Source: JBBKWU01 sp037969035 | GTDB taxonomy: Bacteria; Pseudomonadota; Alphaproteobacteria; Micavibrionales; Micavibrionaceae | Direction: 5' to 3' | DNA: 64,000 nucleotides | NCBI GenBank assembly: GCA_037969035.1 | Contig: JBBKWU010000002.1 | Span: 124,001 to 188,000, forward strand | Shown: positions 1 to 8,205 of the stretch, piece after piece | Layout: every line of letters begins with the position of its first letter | Position numbering within the stretch: position 1 is the stretch's first letter | Notes under the pieces: generated by a model | Seen by the model: the letters and a program-made list of their open reading frames with translations, nothing else | Told to the model about the DNA's origin: nothing | Database searches by the model: none | Program-made: the position numbers and the translations under genes

Positions 1-147
1 CGCCTTATCCCTGTGAAAGGCACATCGCAATGCGACCAAAAAGTCGTAATTTCACTCAGCAATTATATCCAGATGGCCAAGGCCGTGTGCACAACACTCA
101 TCCGCTTTGATCCCTTTGCAGGAAAAGAGCTCGGCGATCCATTTTAA
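1..147 (+). CDS. 3' end of an unidentified gene (partial)
   Basis: Frame 1 is open from the first base to a TAA at 145-147, giving 48 residues that end in KELGDPF. The codons look like those of neighbouring genes and the composition is protein-like (mixed hydrophobic and charged residues, two Cys). It would converge on sdhB, whose stop lies 13 bases further on. A 48-codon open stretch can arise by chance, so the call is tentative. I do not recognise the family. Confidence 0.45.
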   Translation, partial: RLIPVKGTSQCDQKVVISLSNYIQMAKAVCTTLIRFDPFAGKELGDPF

Positions 148-160
148 GGATAAAATACGG

Positions 161-952
161 CTAACTGCGCGCGACCATAAGCTTTTTAATCTCCGCAATC
201 GATTTAGCCGGATTAAGGCCTTTCGGGCAGGTATTGGTGCAATTCATGATCGTATGGCAACGATAGAGCTTGAACGGGTCTTCAAGCTGGTCTAAACGCT
301 CGCCTGCTGCTTCGTCACGGCTATCAGCCAACCAACGCCATGCTTGTAGCAAAATAGCAGGACCTAAGAAACGATCACCACTCCACCAATAGCTCGGGCA
401 GGATGTCGAACAGCAAAAGCATAAAATACAAGCCGCAGGGCCATGACCATCCGCACCATTCAACGCATCTGCATCTTCTGGGCTTTGTAAGCGCTCACGC
501 GACGGCGGCGCGGAATCTGTTTTAATCCAAGGCTCGATTGATTCATATTGCGCGTAAGCTTTGTTCAAATCAGGCACAAGGTCTTTCACCACAGGCATAT
601 GCGGCAACGGCGTGATTTTAAGGTCATCTTTCACATCGCAAATCGCCTTTGTACAGGCCAGCGTGTTTGTGCCGTCAATATTCATCGCGCATGAACCGCA
701 AATGCCCTCACGGCAAGAACGGCGGAATGTCAGCGTTGGATCAACGTTATCTTTGATATGGATCAGCGCATCCAAAACCATCGGGCCGCACGCTTCCAGA
801 TCAATCTCATATTCATCAAGGCGCGGGTTTTCGCCGCTATCAGGGTCCCAGCGATAAACTTTGACCATTTTTGTGTTCGTTGCCCCACTCGGAGCATCAA
901 ACTTATGACCTTTTTGAACTTTGGAATTTTTAGGAAGTGTGAATTTAGCCAT
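161..952 (-). CDS. sdhB: Succinate dehydrogenase iron-sulfur subunit
   Basis: Iron-sulfur subunit of respiratory complex II. It passes electrons from the SdhA flavin to ubiquinone at the SdhCD membrane anchor. The plant-type [2Fe-2S] ligands are C80, C85, C88 and C100 (SCREGICGSC). The C-terminal ferredoxin half carries CILCFCCSTSCP (from residue 175) and a second group at C232, C238 and C242 for the [4Fe-4S] and [3Fe-4S] clusters. The ATG at 952 is preferred over an upstream in-frame start because AGAGG lies 6 bases before it and MAKFTLP is a typical N-terminus. At 263 residues it has the usual length. It is the last gene of the sdh transcript and is separated from sdhA by two extra genes. 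Confidence 0.97.
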   Translation of the reverse strand: MAKFTLPKNSKVQKGHKFDAPSGATNTKMVKVYRWDPDSGENPRLDEYEIDLEACGPMVLDALIHIKDNVDPTLTFRRSCREGICGSCAMNIDGTNTLACTKAICDVKDDLKITPLPHMPVVKDLVPDLNKAYAQYESIEPWIKTDSAPPSRERLQSPEDADALNGADGHGPAACILCFCCSTSCPSYWWSGDRFLGPAILLQAWRWLADSRDEAAGERLDQLEDPFKLYRCHTIMNCTNTCPKGLNPAKSIAEIKKLMVARS

Positions 953-1051
953 GGAAAACCTCTGGTCTTTATGAATTACGCATGACCAAGATAGTGCCTT
1001 CTGCACGGATTGTGAAGTGGTTTTAGTACAGAAAATGCTGATTTAAAGGCT

Positions 1052-1396
1052 TTATGCCGGTGATGGTTTACTTTTGGGAAGCCCATGATGCCAAAGCGCC
1101 TTCACAGCCGCAATATCAGCCTGCAAGCCTTCATGGTTCACAATCGCATCAAACTCGGACTTTAGATTTTTCAAAAGAGGCTGCGTCTCAAACAAAAGCA
1201 GCGGATTTTGGCTGTTAAAATTATCAAGAAGCGCCATTTTATATTCAACGGCCTCACGCCCTTTTTGACGTATCCAGCGCGACACAACGTTCGGCTCTTC
1301 ACCGCCGCCGCCATTGCCATTGCCACCACCGCGCATGCGACGGTGATATTCTTCAACTGTTACTGAATCGGCCTTTGCGCCGCGTGCTTTATGCAT
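1052..1396 (-). CDS. Small conserved-looking protein within sdh operon
   Basis: A 114-residue protein of unknown function. The N-terminal part is basic (HKARGAK, YHRRMRGGG), followed by a Gly/Asn-rich linker at about residues 24-34. A helical C-terminal half includes FDAIVNHEGLQADIAAVKALW. No signal peptide, membrane segment or catalytic motif is visible, so it is probably cytoplasmic. AGGGA stands before the ATG. It lies 73 bases after the Tat-signal gene and 99 bases before sdhB in the same direction, so it is probably cotranscribed with the dehydrogenase. A role in complex II assembly is possible from position alone; nothing in the sequence proves it. Confidence 0.7.
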   Translation of the reverse strand: MHKARGAKADSVTVEEYHRRMRGGGNGNGGGGEEPNVVSRWIRQKGREAVEYKMALLDNFNSQNPLLLFETQPLLKNLKSEFDAIVNHEGLQADIAAVKALWHHGLPKSKPSPA

Positions 1397-1469
1397 AATT
1401 TAATCCCTGTTATTACAATATAACGGAAATCCTTAACAATTTGCAAACTTTTAGGGGGAATAATTGTAA

Positions 1470-2768
1470 TTAAAATTTAAATTTTGGAATCAAATCACTC
1501 GGACTTAAGCTTGGCTTAAACATGATCTCGTCCAAAACAAGTGATTGCATAGACACTCGGTTACGCAAGGTCGATCTGTTATGTAAGGCACGAACATCAG
1601 GCAATTCAAGCGTCAATATGGTTTCAAACTCACCCTCTTCCGCATCGGCAAACATTTCGTCAAGCGCGTTGCAGACATCTTCATTTTTAAACGTAACGGT
1701 CATGCGTGCCTCATCCGTCTCAATATCGGAAGGCCTTGCATATTCATCAATTGTGCGCATCCAATTGACCCAATCAGCTGTTTCTGGCAGCGGATCATTA
1801 TCACGGCGGCAAATAGCAAAACAATGATCACCAGCAGGTAGCAAAGTCATTGTTTGCGGCTTCGGCGTCATATCCTCTTCAATTTGTTTTGCCTCGAACT
1901 CTTTTAGCTGTTCATCTCTTTTGCGCTGATACTCCGCATACTCTCTTTCGCTTTTTTCACGAGCTTGTTCTCTTACTATTTCTTTTGCATGATCTCTGCT
2001 CGCTTTAACCGCCTCAAGGCGTTCTGCTAGAGGTTCTAACGCAGCGTTATTCTGCGCACCTTTTTTAGTGATTTTCAAAAGATCTGTAAGCGGTGACCCT
2101 CGCATAAGCGTTATTATGTCCCAGTGATCTCCATCCCTCGATCTTTCGAAATCATCTGGATGGTTCACAGCATGGGACGCGAGTTTTGTAAAAAAACCCT
2201 GAAAGCGCCCGAGCAAATCATCGACTGTTGTATCCGCATCACATAAAGGGGCGATGAAATCTTTAAGCTCTTGGACTTGGTCGGTATCTATTGGCGTCTC
2301 TCTTCTCAGTACGCCCAAAATCCCCAAACCGCCGCTATCAATATCATTGTCAGGTGTCGCCAATCCATCAAGAATTTCACCACGCAGAAGATCCATAATT
2401 GAAACACCGCGCGGTAATTGGGAAAGCCTATTAAAAATATGTTTTTCAGTATAAAAATCTATGAGACCCGTCTGTGCATCACGCACCCAATCACCTGTGC
2501 CGTTCAAACGGGCACGCAATTGATCGGCAGTAGAGCGATCACCAACGTCTTTTACAATACCTAAAATAGAAGAAAGCGCACCATGCGGAAAGCCACCGGA
2601 ACGACCGAGCGCTTCAAACACTTTTGAAACACGCTCTGCTTGGGTCAACGCTCCAACCGCGGATGCACCAGACATCGCCGCCTTTGCCGCCACACCAGTG
2701 CCGCCCGTTGCTGTCGTCGCCGCAAGAGCTGCCGCTCCTCTGAATAATGCGCGTCTGTTTATGGTCAT
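1470..2768 (-). CDS. Exported protein with Tat-type signal, unknown function
   Basis: A 432-residue protein starting TINRRALFRGAAALAATTA: twin arginines followed by an alanine-rich stretch. This is a plausible Tat signal peptide ending around residue 30, so the protein is predicted to reach the periplasm folded. The middle (about 235-300) is a highly charged, coiled-coil-like segment rich in Glu, Lys and Arg. The C-terminal third looks like a mixed alpha/beta domain with conserved-looking acidic residues. No enzyme motif was recognised. GAGGAA precedes the ATG. It sits between sdhA (58 bases upstream) and the 114-residue gene, all in one direction. Export is inferred from the signal; the link to succinate dehydrogenase is by position only. 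Confidence 0.75.
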   Translation of the reverse strand: MTINRRALFRGAAALAATTATGGTGVAAKAAMSGASAVGALTQAERVSKVFEALGRSGGFPHGALSSILGIVKDVGDRSTADQLRARLNGTGDWVRDAQTGLIDFYTEKHIFNRLSQLPRGVSIMDLLRGEILDGLATPDNDIDSGGLGILGVLRRETPIDTDQVQELKDFIAPLCDADTTVDDLLGRFQGFFTKLASHAVNHPDDFERSRDGDHWDIITLMRGSPLTDLLKITKKGAQNNAALEPLAERLEAVKASRDHAKEIVREQAREKSEREYAEYQRKRDEQLKEFEAKQIEEDMTPKPQTMTLLPAGDHCFAICRRDNDPLPETADWVNWMRTIDEYARPSDIETDEARMTVTFKNEDVCNALDEMFADAEEGEFETILTLELPDVRALHNRSTLRNRVSMQSLVLDEIMFKPSLSPSDLIPKFKF

Positions 2769-2826
2769 GATAAATTCCTCATTAAATGATGAGGTAGTTT
2801 ACATCACAGTCTTCATTTATGTCAAA

Positions 2827-4620
2827 TTAATAAACACGCTTTTTCGGTGGTATCGCTTCAATTTCATCTGTGAGTGTGGTTTGGATGACGGGGCGGTAGC
2901 CGATTTCGACTTTTCCCTGATCGTCCACGCGTACGGTTGAGTGCTTCATCCATTTTTTGTCATCACGATCGGGGAAATCTTCGCGGGCATGTGCGCCGCG
3001 TGATTCCTCGCGGTTATCACAGCAATGCATGGACGCAACGGATTGGAACAACAAATTATCAAGCTCCAGCGTTTCCACGAGGTCGGTGTTAAAGATCATC
3101 GAGCTATCGGATACATTGATATCTTCTTTGCCGCCAAAGCAGATATCAATTTTTGCGACACCTTCGCGCAAGGTCTCACCTGTGCGGAACACCGCCGCAT
3201 GGTCTTGCATTGTTTTTTGCATTTGCAGACGAAGGGCTGCTGTCGTTGTACCACCTGCTGAGAAACGATATTTGTCCAAGCGATCAAGTGCGCGCGTGCC
3301 ATCATCATTGCCCAAAGGCTTATGACGGGAGCCAGCCTCAACAGTTTCTGCCGCACGAATTGCCGCCGCACGACCAAACACAACCAAATCAAGCAACGAG
3401 TTCGAGCCCAAACGGTTTGCACCATGCACAGACACACACGCAGCCTCACCAATCGCCATCAAACCCGGAACAACGGCGTTCGGGTCTTTGGCTGTCGGGT
3501 TGAGCACTTCGGTTTTAAAGTTTGTCGGGATGCCGCCCATGTTGTAATGCACAGTCGGCAGCACAGGAATTGGTTCTTTCGTCACATCAACGCCTGAGAA
3601 AATACGTGCTGTCTCAGCAATACCCGGAAGGCGCGATTGAATGATTTCAGGATCAAGATGCATCAAGTTCAGATGGATATGGTCTTTGTTTTTACCAACG
3701 CCGCGACCTTCGCGAATTTCAATCGTCATAGAACGCGACACAACATCACGGGACGCCAAATCTTTGGCAGATGGCGCATAACGTTCCATAAAGCGTTCGC
3801 CTTCAGAGTTGGTCAAATAACCGCCCTCGCCGCGCACGCCTTCTGTGATGAGGCAACCCGCGCCGTAAATACCTGTCGGGTGAAATTGAGTGAACTCCAT
3901 ATCTTGCAACGGCAAGCCAGCACGTAAAACCATGGCATTGCCATCGCCTGTGCAAGTGTGAGCTGAGGTACAAGAAAAATACGCACGGCCATAACCGCCT
4001 GTGGCCAAAATTGTTTGATGCGCGCGGAAACGGTGAATTTTACCATCGTCTAAGTTCCACGCCATAACGCCAAGACATTCACCATCATCACCCATGATGA
4101 GATCAAGCGCGAAATATTCGATAAAGAATTCTGCGCGGTGCTTAAGCGCTTGCTGGTAAAGCGTATGCAAAATCGCGTGACCTGTACGGTCAGCGGCAGC
4201 ACAAGTACGAACAGCTGCTTTGCCTTCGCCAAATTTTGTGGTCATACCACCGAACGGGCGTTGATAAATTTTACCAGCCGCAGTACGGCTGAATGGTACG
4301 CCGTAATGCTCAAGCTCGATCACGGCAGGAATGGCTTCTTTGCACATATACTCAATCGCGTCTTGGTCACCAAGCCAGTCAGAGCCTTTGACCGTGTCAT
4401 ACATGTGCCAGCGCCAATCATCTTCCTCGATATTGCCAAGGGCTGCTGATATCCCGCCTTGTGCGGCCACAGTGTGCGAGCGTGTCGGGAACACTTTGGA
4501 AATAAGTGCTGTTTTCAGCCCCTTTTCCGCGCAACCAAATCCAGCGCGAAGACCTGCGCCGCCTGCCCCGACAACAACAACATCATATTCGTGGTCTACA
4601 ATTTCGTATGTACTTTTCAT
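2827..4620 (-). CDS. sdhA: Succinate dehydrogenase flavoprotein subunit
   Basis: Catalytic subunit of complex II, oxidising succinate to fumarate with covalently bound FAD on the cytoplasmic face of the inner membrane. The dinucleotide-binding motif VVVGAGGAGLRA lies near residues 15-26. The flavinylation motif TRSHTVAAQGG (His49) and the substrate-site segment QFHPTGIYGAG are intact. At 597 residues the length is normal. A TTG codon 12 bases upstream is in frame, but the ATG at 4620 follows GGAAACAAAG at good spacing, so it is taken as the start. The gene is 14 bases downstream of the GxxExxY gene in the same transcript and separated from sdhB by two extra genes. Confidence 0.97.
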   Translation of the reverse strand: MKSTYEIVDHEYDVVVVGAGGAGLRAGFGCAEKGLKTALISKVFPTRSHTVAAQGGISAALGNIEEDDWRWHMYDTVKGSDWLGDQDAIEYMCKEAIPAVIELEHYGVPFSRTAAGKIYQRPFGGMTTKFGEGKAAVRTCAAADRTGHAILHTLYQQALKHRAEFFIEYFALDLIMGDDGECLGVMAWNLDDGKIHRFRAHQTILATGGYGRAYFSCTSAHTCTGDGNAMVLRAGLPLQDMEFTQFHPTGIYGAGCLITEGVRGEGGYLTNSEGERFMERYAPSAKDLASRDVVSRSMTIEIREGRGVGKNKDHIHLNLMHLDPEIIQSRLPGIAETARIFSGVDVTKEPIPVLPTVHYNMGGIPTNFKTEVLNPTAKDPNAVVPGLMAIGEAACVSVHGANRLGSNSLLDLVVFGRAAAIRAAETVEAGSRHKPLGNDDGTRALDRLDKYRFSAGGTTTAALRLQMQKTMQDHAAVFRTGETLREGVAKIDICFGGKEDINVSDSSMIFNTDLVETLELDNLLFQSVASMHCCDNREESRGAHAREDFPDRDDKKWMKHSTVRVDDQGKVEIGYRPVIQTTLTDEIEAIPPKKRVY

Positions 4621-4634
4621 CTTTGTTTCCAATA

Positions 4635-5105
4635 TTAGTTAATGCTACTCGCTACATTTTTGTTTGCATAGATACTGCCTGTTTTTACGCGGGCATGGGT
4701 GATGGCGTTCTTAAAATCAGGAACGCCGAAATTAATTATAAAGGCTTCGCTTTTTTTGGATTGGCGTAAATATGTGCGGATGACGTGCGAATCCATTTCA
4801 GACGGTTTATCGGATTTCACAAAAATCATCACCGCACCCTCGACCATGATATCGATGTAAAACGCAGGGTTGATTGATTTATCGCGGAAACGGATGGACA
4901 CGGTAGCGTCTGTTTCAACGCTTAGCCCTGCATTTTCAAGCTCGGCGATGAGGCATTGTTTGTACACGCGCTTATCAAGGCCTGCGCCAATCATGCGGTA
5001 AACGTAAGCGGCGGATTTGGCGATTTGCTGGCTGACGTTCTCGTCAACGGCATCTGTGCGCCCCATAAACCGTTCTGGCAACATTTTCAAATTTGTTAAT
5101 CCCAT
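4635..5105 (-). CDS. GxxExxY-family protein with altered key residues
   Basis: A 156-residue protein of the GxxExxY family (PDDEXK-like fold). The hallmark segment reads GAGLDKRVYKQCLIAELENAG, where family members usually have G-L-L-E-S-V-Y. Here the Glu is Lys45. A second conserved part, usually '..DLLVE..vivElKa', is YIDIMVEGAVMIFVKSD: Asp85 and Lys98 remain but the Glu before the Lys is replaced. No signal peptide or membrane segment is seen. The gene is wedged between sdhD (4 bases) and sdhA (14 bases) and so is certainly in the sdh transcript. Loss of acidic residues suggests it does not cut nucleic acid and may bind or scaffold something; that is inference. Confidence 0.75.
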   Translation of the reverse strand: MGLTNLKMLPERFMGRTDAVDENVSQQIAKSAAYVYRMIGAGLDKRVYKQCLIAELENAGLSVETDATVSIRFRDKSINPAFYIDIMVEGAVMIFVKSDKPSEMDSHVIRTYLRQSKKSEAFIINFGVPDFKNAITHARVKTGSIYANKNVASSIN

Positions 5106-5109
5106 GTTT

Positions 5110-5508
5110 TTATGCTCCGAACGCTATTTTTAGAATGGAGAAAACGGCGGCGATACCAATGAGCCAGAATATTAACTGCTGCACGATTTTCTTCGCGATT
5201 TTAAAGCCTTCGTTATGGATGTAATCTTCGCTAATGACCTGAATACCGAGCGAGCCGTGATAAAGCCCCGCAATGATAAATGAAATCATCAAGACCGCGT
5301 TCAAAGGCGCAGAAAGCCACGCCGTAAATTCCACATGGCTTGCGCCGATAAGGTTCACGATGGAGTAAACGAGCCAAAACACAAGCGGCAACAGCGCAAT
5401 AGCCGTCACACGTTGCGCCATCCAATGCGCCGTCCCACCAGACGCGCCAAGACCACGCGCCTTTGCCAGCGGTGATTTAATGCCTTTATCGTCCCATTTG
5501 AGGTTCAT
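5110..5508 (-). CDS. sdhD: Succinate dehydrogenase membrane anchor, SdhD
   Basis: Small hydrophobic anchor subunit of complex II which, with SdhC, holds haem b and the ubiquinone site. After a short cytoplasmic N-terminus it has three hydrophobic spans (about residues 31-54, 64-86 and 105-128). The haem/quinone signature is present as YHGSLGIQVISEDYIH, with His84 as likely haem ligand and Asp95-Tyr96 as in other SdhD proteins. The ATG at 5508 is chosen because AGGGAG stands 11 bases before it; an in-frame upstream start would overlap sdhC. At 132 residues the length is usual. It is followed 4 bases later by the GxxExxY gene. Confidence 0.93.
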   Translation of the reverse strand: MNLKWDDKGIKSPLAKARGLGASGGTAHWMAQRVTAIALLPLVFWLVYSIVNLIGASHVEFTAWLSAPLNAVLMISFIIAGLYHGSLGIQVISEDYIHNEGFKIAKKIVQQLIFWLIGIAAVFSILKIAFGA

Positions 5509-5521
5509 GCTTTTATACTCC

Positions 5522-5905
5522 CTAACCAAAGAACACGGGACACCAGACCCATGCCGTAAATAACGCTGTCAAACCCAATACCGCCCAGCCCGCACGAAAT
5601 GCGTTTTTAAGCTCGAACAAATAACCCATATCCCAAAACAAGTGGCGAATACCGTTAAACAGATGAAAGAACAGTGACACTGTCCAGCCAAACAGACAAA
5701 CCATGCCGATGGTGCTGCCAACAAGCGCATTAATGCAGCTATAAGCCTCTTCGCTTGTGGCGGCTGCGATCACCCACGCAATCACCAAGAAGGTGCCAAA
5801 CACAAGTGCTGCGCCTGTCGCACGGTGCGTAATCGACAAAACAGATGTCATTTGCGGCTTGTAAACCTGAAGATGCGGGGAAAGCGGACGTTCGGAATTA
5901 CTCAT
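5522..5905 (-). CDS. sdhC: Succinate dehydrogenase cytochrome b556 subunit, SdhC
   Basis: Cytochrome b subunit anchoring complex II. The N-terminal RPLSPHLQVY followed by SITHRATG is the SdhC family signature. Three transmembrane segments lie at about residues 30-50, 62-82 and 103-125. The haem ligand motif HLFNGIRHLFWD (His81 the expected axial ligand) is at the end of the second span. Length is 127 residues, normal for the family. It is the first gene of the minus-strand operon sdhC-sdhD-GxxExxY-sdhA-Tat protein-114 aa-sdhB. A TATAAT box lies about 33 bases upstream on the minus strand. Confidence 0.95.
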   Translation of the reverse strand: MSNSERPLSPHLQVYKPQMTSVLSITHRATGAALVFGTFLVIAWVIAAATSEEAYSCINALVGSTIGMVCLFGWTVSLFFHLFNGIRHLFWDMGYLFELKNAFRAGWAVLGLTALFTAWVWCPVFFG

Positions 5906-5937
5906 TTTTCAGACCATTTTTTATTTTTGATAAAGGC

Positions 5938-5943
5938 ATTATA
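5938..5943 (-). promoter_or_regulatory. Probable -10 box of the sdh operon promoter
   Basis: Read on the minus strand the bases are TATAAT, a perfect -10 hexamer, about 33 bases before the sdhC ATG. The matching -35 position (CTTTTA, 17 bases upstream) is poor, which suggests help from an activator. The region is shared with the divergent hydrolase gene. Confidence 0.5.
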
Positions 5944-5997
5944 AGGACTTCCGCTCATTTTAAAAGAGCTGAATCAAGCCCACTCACCACTAATTAA

Positions 5998-6027
5998 TTG
6001 ACATAACCATTAGTGTGCGTCTACTAT
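5998..6027 (+). promoter_or_regulatory. Sigma70-type promoter at the hydrolase start codon (leaderless?)
   Basis: TTGACA at 5998-6003, an 18-base spacer, then TACTAT at 6022-6027. Six bases separate the -10 box from the ATG at 6034, so transcription should begin at or next to the start codon. No Shine-Dalgarno sequence precedes that ATG, which fits a leaderless mRNA. Confidence 0.65.
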
Positions 6028-6033
6028 GTTTAC

Positions 6034-6939
6034 ATGAAAAATATTATGCTCATCATTGACTGGCAAAACACGTATTTTATGAACACGCGTGATAAAAAGT
6101 ACATGGAACAAGCCGTTGAGAAAACAGCGCGACTTGCGCATGAAGCTCGTGAACAGGGAGATCAGGTTGTTTGGATCGCCCTAGCATTTGAACAAGATCC
6201 AGAGCTATTTGATGACGCATATGATGAATACGGTAATCTTGCAAATCTCGGCAGTTTTCGCCCCAAGCTTATTGATGCTCATCAAGATAGCGATCCCCTA
6301 TTTATAAAGACAAGCAGCGATGGCTTTCCCGGCATTAATCCATCAAGTGGCGAAACGCTAGGCGATTGGCTGGCGCAGCAGGATTTTGACCAACTTATTT
6401 TCACAGGGTACCACATTGGAGATTGCGTGAATGCCACGTTACAAAGCGCATTGCGGGCGGGCTATGGCTCCAAAGTCGTGCTTGCACGCGATGCATGCGG
6501 CGATGGACCACGTCCGACATGGAGCTATGCCGATATGTTTAACCAAACGCACACTTTATATGGCGGGCATGTTTGCTCTGCGGCACGCGTTCTGCAATCA
6601 TTACAAAAACGAGAGCCCGTTGATAAACATATTCATTTTTCAGAGAACACAAAACCAAACCCGCGCAAAAAAATCGCGTGCCTGTTCCCTAAAGAATTTG
6701 AAGAAATAAGAGATCCCGAAACTGTTTTGCGCCGCTACGCCAGCTCGCAACAATTAAAACATCGCGGCCATTACAGCTCATCGCAAGAACGATACACAGA
6801 TGCGTTCATGGCAATATGGGCGCGCGTGAACGGTTTTAACGAAGATGAAATAAAAACACTCCAAACAACCGACAATCAAAATGAACACTTCAGATTACTG
6901 GACAAGCTAGAGCTACGCAGCAAACCTACGCCGCTTTAA
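6034..6939 (+). CDS. Isochorismatase-like cysteine hydrolase
   Basis: Member of the isochorismatase-like superfamily, which cleaves C-N or C-O bonds in small amides and related compounds. The three catalytic positions are visible: Asp9 in MLIIDWQN, Lys92 in PLFIKTSSDGF, and Cys131 in TGYHIGDCVNATLQSAL, followed by the usual LARDACGDG. The hydrolase fold fills about the first 190 residues. The remaining 110 or so form a polar helical extension with no recognised domain, so at 301 residues it is longer than typical nicotinamidase-size members. The start at 6034 is preferred over one 21 bases upstream because the promoter's predicted start site falls on it. The substrate cannot be told. Its last 14 bases overlap the end of msrB. 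Confidence 0.8.
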   Translation: MKNIMLIIDWQNTYFMNTRDKKYMEQAVEKTARLAHEAREQGDQVVWIALAFEQDPELFDDAYDEYGNLANLGSFRPKLIDAHQDSDPLFIKTSSDGFPGINPSSGETLGDWLAQQDFDQLIFTGYHIGDCVNATLQSALRAGYGSKVVLARDACGDGPRPTWSYADMFNQTHTLYGGHVCSAARVLQSLQKREPVDKHIHFSENTKPNPRKKIACLFPKEFEEIRDPETVLRRYASSQQLKHRGHYSSSQERYTDAFMAIWARVNGFNEDEIKTLQTTDNQNEHFRLLDKLELRSKPTPL

Positions 6940-7423
6940 AGTTTAGCGTCACACCGTTGATACAGTGGCGTTTACCTGTTGGTTCTGGGCCATCATCAAA
7001 GACATGCCCCAAATGGCCGCCACAGGTCGCGCAATGCTCTTCGGTGCGGGGGATGAGCAGGGCCAAGTCACGTGAATGTCCTACTACATCTTCGCTGATG
7101 GCCTGATAAAAGGATGGCCAGCCTGTGCCGCTATCGAATTTGTGCTCGGAGGAATATAACGCTGTATCGCAACCGACGCAGTGATAAATGCCTTTGGCAT
7201 AGTTTTTATCGAGCGGTGAGCTGTGCGCGGGTTCTGTCCCGTGCTTACGCAGCACGCGGAATTGTTCAGGCGTTAATTTCTGTTTCCACTCGGCCTCACT
7301 CATGGAGACAGGAAAACTTTCTTCTTTATCTTTTCCGCCGAACCATCCCATTGCATATCCTTTTCCCGCCATTGCCACGACAGCGCCCGCCGATAGTAAT
7401 CCAATAAAAACACGTCTATTCAT
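6926..7423 (-). CDS. msrB: Exported peptide-methionine (R)-S-oxide reductase
   Basis: Reduces the R epimer of methionine sulfoxide in oxidised proteins. Zinc ligands are two CxxC pairs, C82/C85 and C131/C134. The catalytic cysteine is C154 in KRHCINGVTLNF. The substrate-site segment FDSGTGWPSFYQ is complete. The first 24 residues, MNRRVFIGLLSAGAVVAMAGKGYA, form a twin-arginine-like signal or anchor, so it probably works in the periplasm on damaged envelope proteins. The ATG at 7423 follows AGGAG with an 8-base gap and is preferred over upstream in-frame starts. It converges on, and overlaps by 14 bases, the hydrolase gene. A separate thiol donor would be needed and is not in the window. Confidence 0.93.
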   Translation of the reverse strand: MNRRVFIGLLSAGAVVAMAGKGYAMGWFGGKDKEESFPVSMSEAEWKQKLTPEQFRVLRKHGTEPAHSSPLDKNYAKGIYHCVGCDTALYSSEHKFDSGTGWPSFYQAISEDVVGHSRDLALLIPRTEEHCATCGGHLGHVFDDGPEPTGKRHCINGVTLNFKAA

Positions 7424-7485
7424 ATTATATCTCCTGCCCATAGAAAATAAGGCAATAAAGGGGAAAATCAAGTGAGAACGGCGGG

Positions 7486-8127
7486 TTAAAGCGAGAATTC
7501 TGGCCAGTGTTTTTTCATGGTGCGTTCACGTTGGTATTTATCATTGGCTTTGTCGGCTTTCACAAAACCGATAGCGACATTCATCATTTGCTGGAGCGCT
7601 GTTTGCCCTGCATAGGGCACGCCATTTTCTTTTAACGTTGTGAAATAATCCATGTAATCGGTGTCAAAGCAGCCCTGCCAAAGGTTTTTGAGCATCACGC
7701 TGCTGCGGATAAGAGTTTCCCGATGTCCCTGCACGGTGCTAAGTCCCATTTTCACAAAACCATTCCTAAACGGCGTTGCATTATAGGCATCGAAGCTTCG
7801 CAGAAAATCTCTATACTCCGTCAATTCTTTCCTTATACCGTCAATATCGGGCATTCTGCGCCCTGCGGCGCGCGCTTCTTCCAATATCAATTGGTGCTCG
7901 CCATCATCCAGAACCGTTTGCATCGCTTCAGCCAAGCCCAAAGCACGACCGTAAAAATCATGCAACACGTGGTACAAATCATTGGGAATATAAATTTTGG
8001 TGTTTACAGTATTATGAAACTTGCCCACAGGCGGTAATTTCTCGCAGATACGCTCGAGTGCTTTATAATCAACAAACCCCGCCATAAAGGCGTGCCGCGC
8101 TTGTGGTGTTATCTTCTTTGAAGACAT
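7486..8127 (-). CDS. Hypothetical protein, mostly helical
   Basis: A 213-residue protein I do not recognise. It is predicted soluble, with no signal peptide or membrane segment. It is rich in aromatic and charged residues, with segments such as KIYIPNDLYHVLHDFYGRALGLAEAM and YRDFLRSFDAYNATPF that suggest a helical bundle. AGGGA stands before the ATG. It lies 62 bases upstream of msrB and 78 bases downstream of asd on the same strand, so it may be cotranscribed with either. No function is proposed. Confidence 0.7.
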   Translation of the reverse strand: MSSKKITPQARHAFMAGFVDYKALERICEKLPPVGKFHNTVNTKIYIPNDLYHVLHDFYGRALGLAEAMQTVLDDGEHQLILEEARAAGRRMPDIDGIRKELTEYRDFLRSFDAYNATPFRNGFVKMGLSTVQGHRETLIRSSVMLKNLWQGCFDTDYMDYFTTLKENGVPYAGQTALQQMMNVAIGFVKADKANDKYQRERTMKKHWPEFSL

Positions 8128-8205
8128 GATTATCCCTGCTTATTCTTATTATTTTTCTAAATTTAAAGAAAAACTTCGAAACAGGCAAGAAGATAGTGGA
8201 AACGG

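Noticed and set aside
3096..3927. Several frames of about 100 residues opposite or out of frame with sdhA
   Set aside because: sdhA is complete and unmistakable; these frames have no start signals and no family features.
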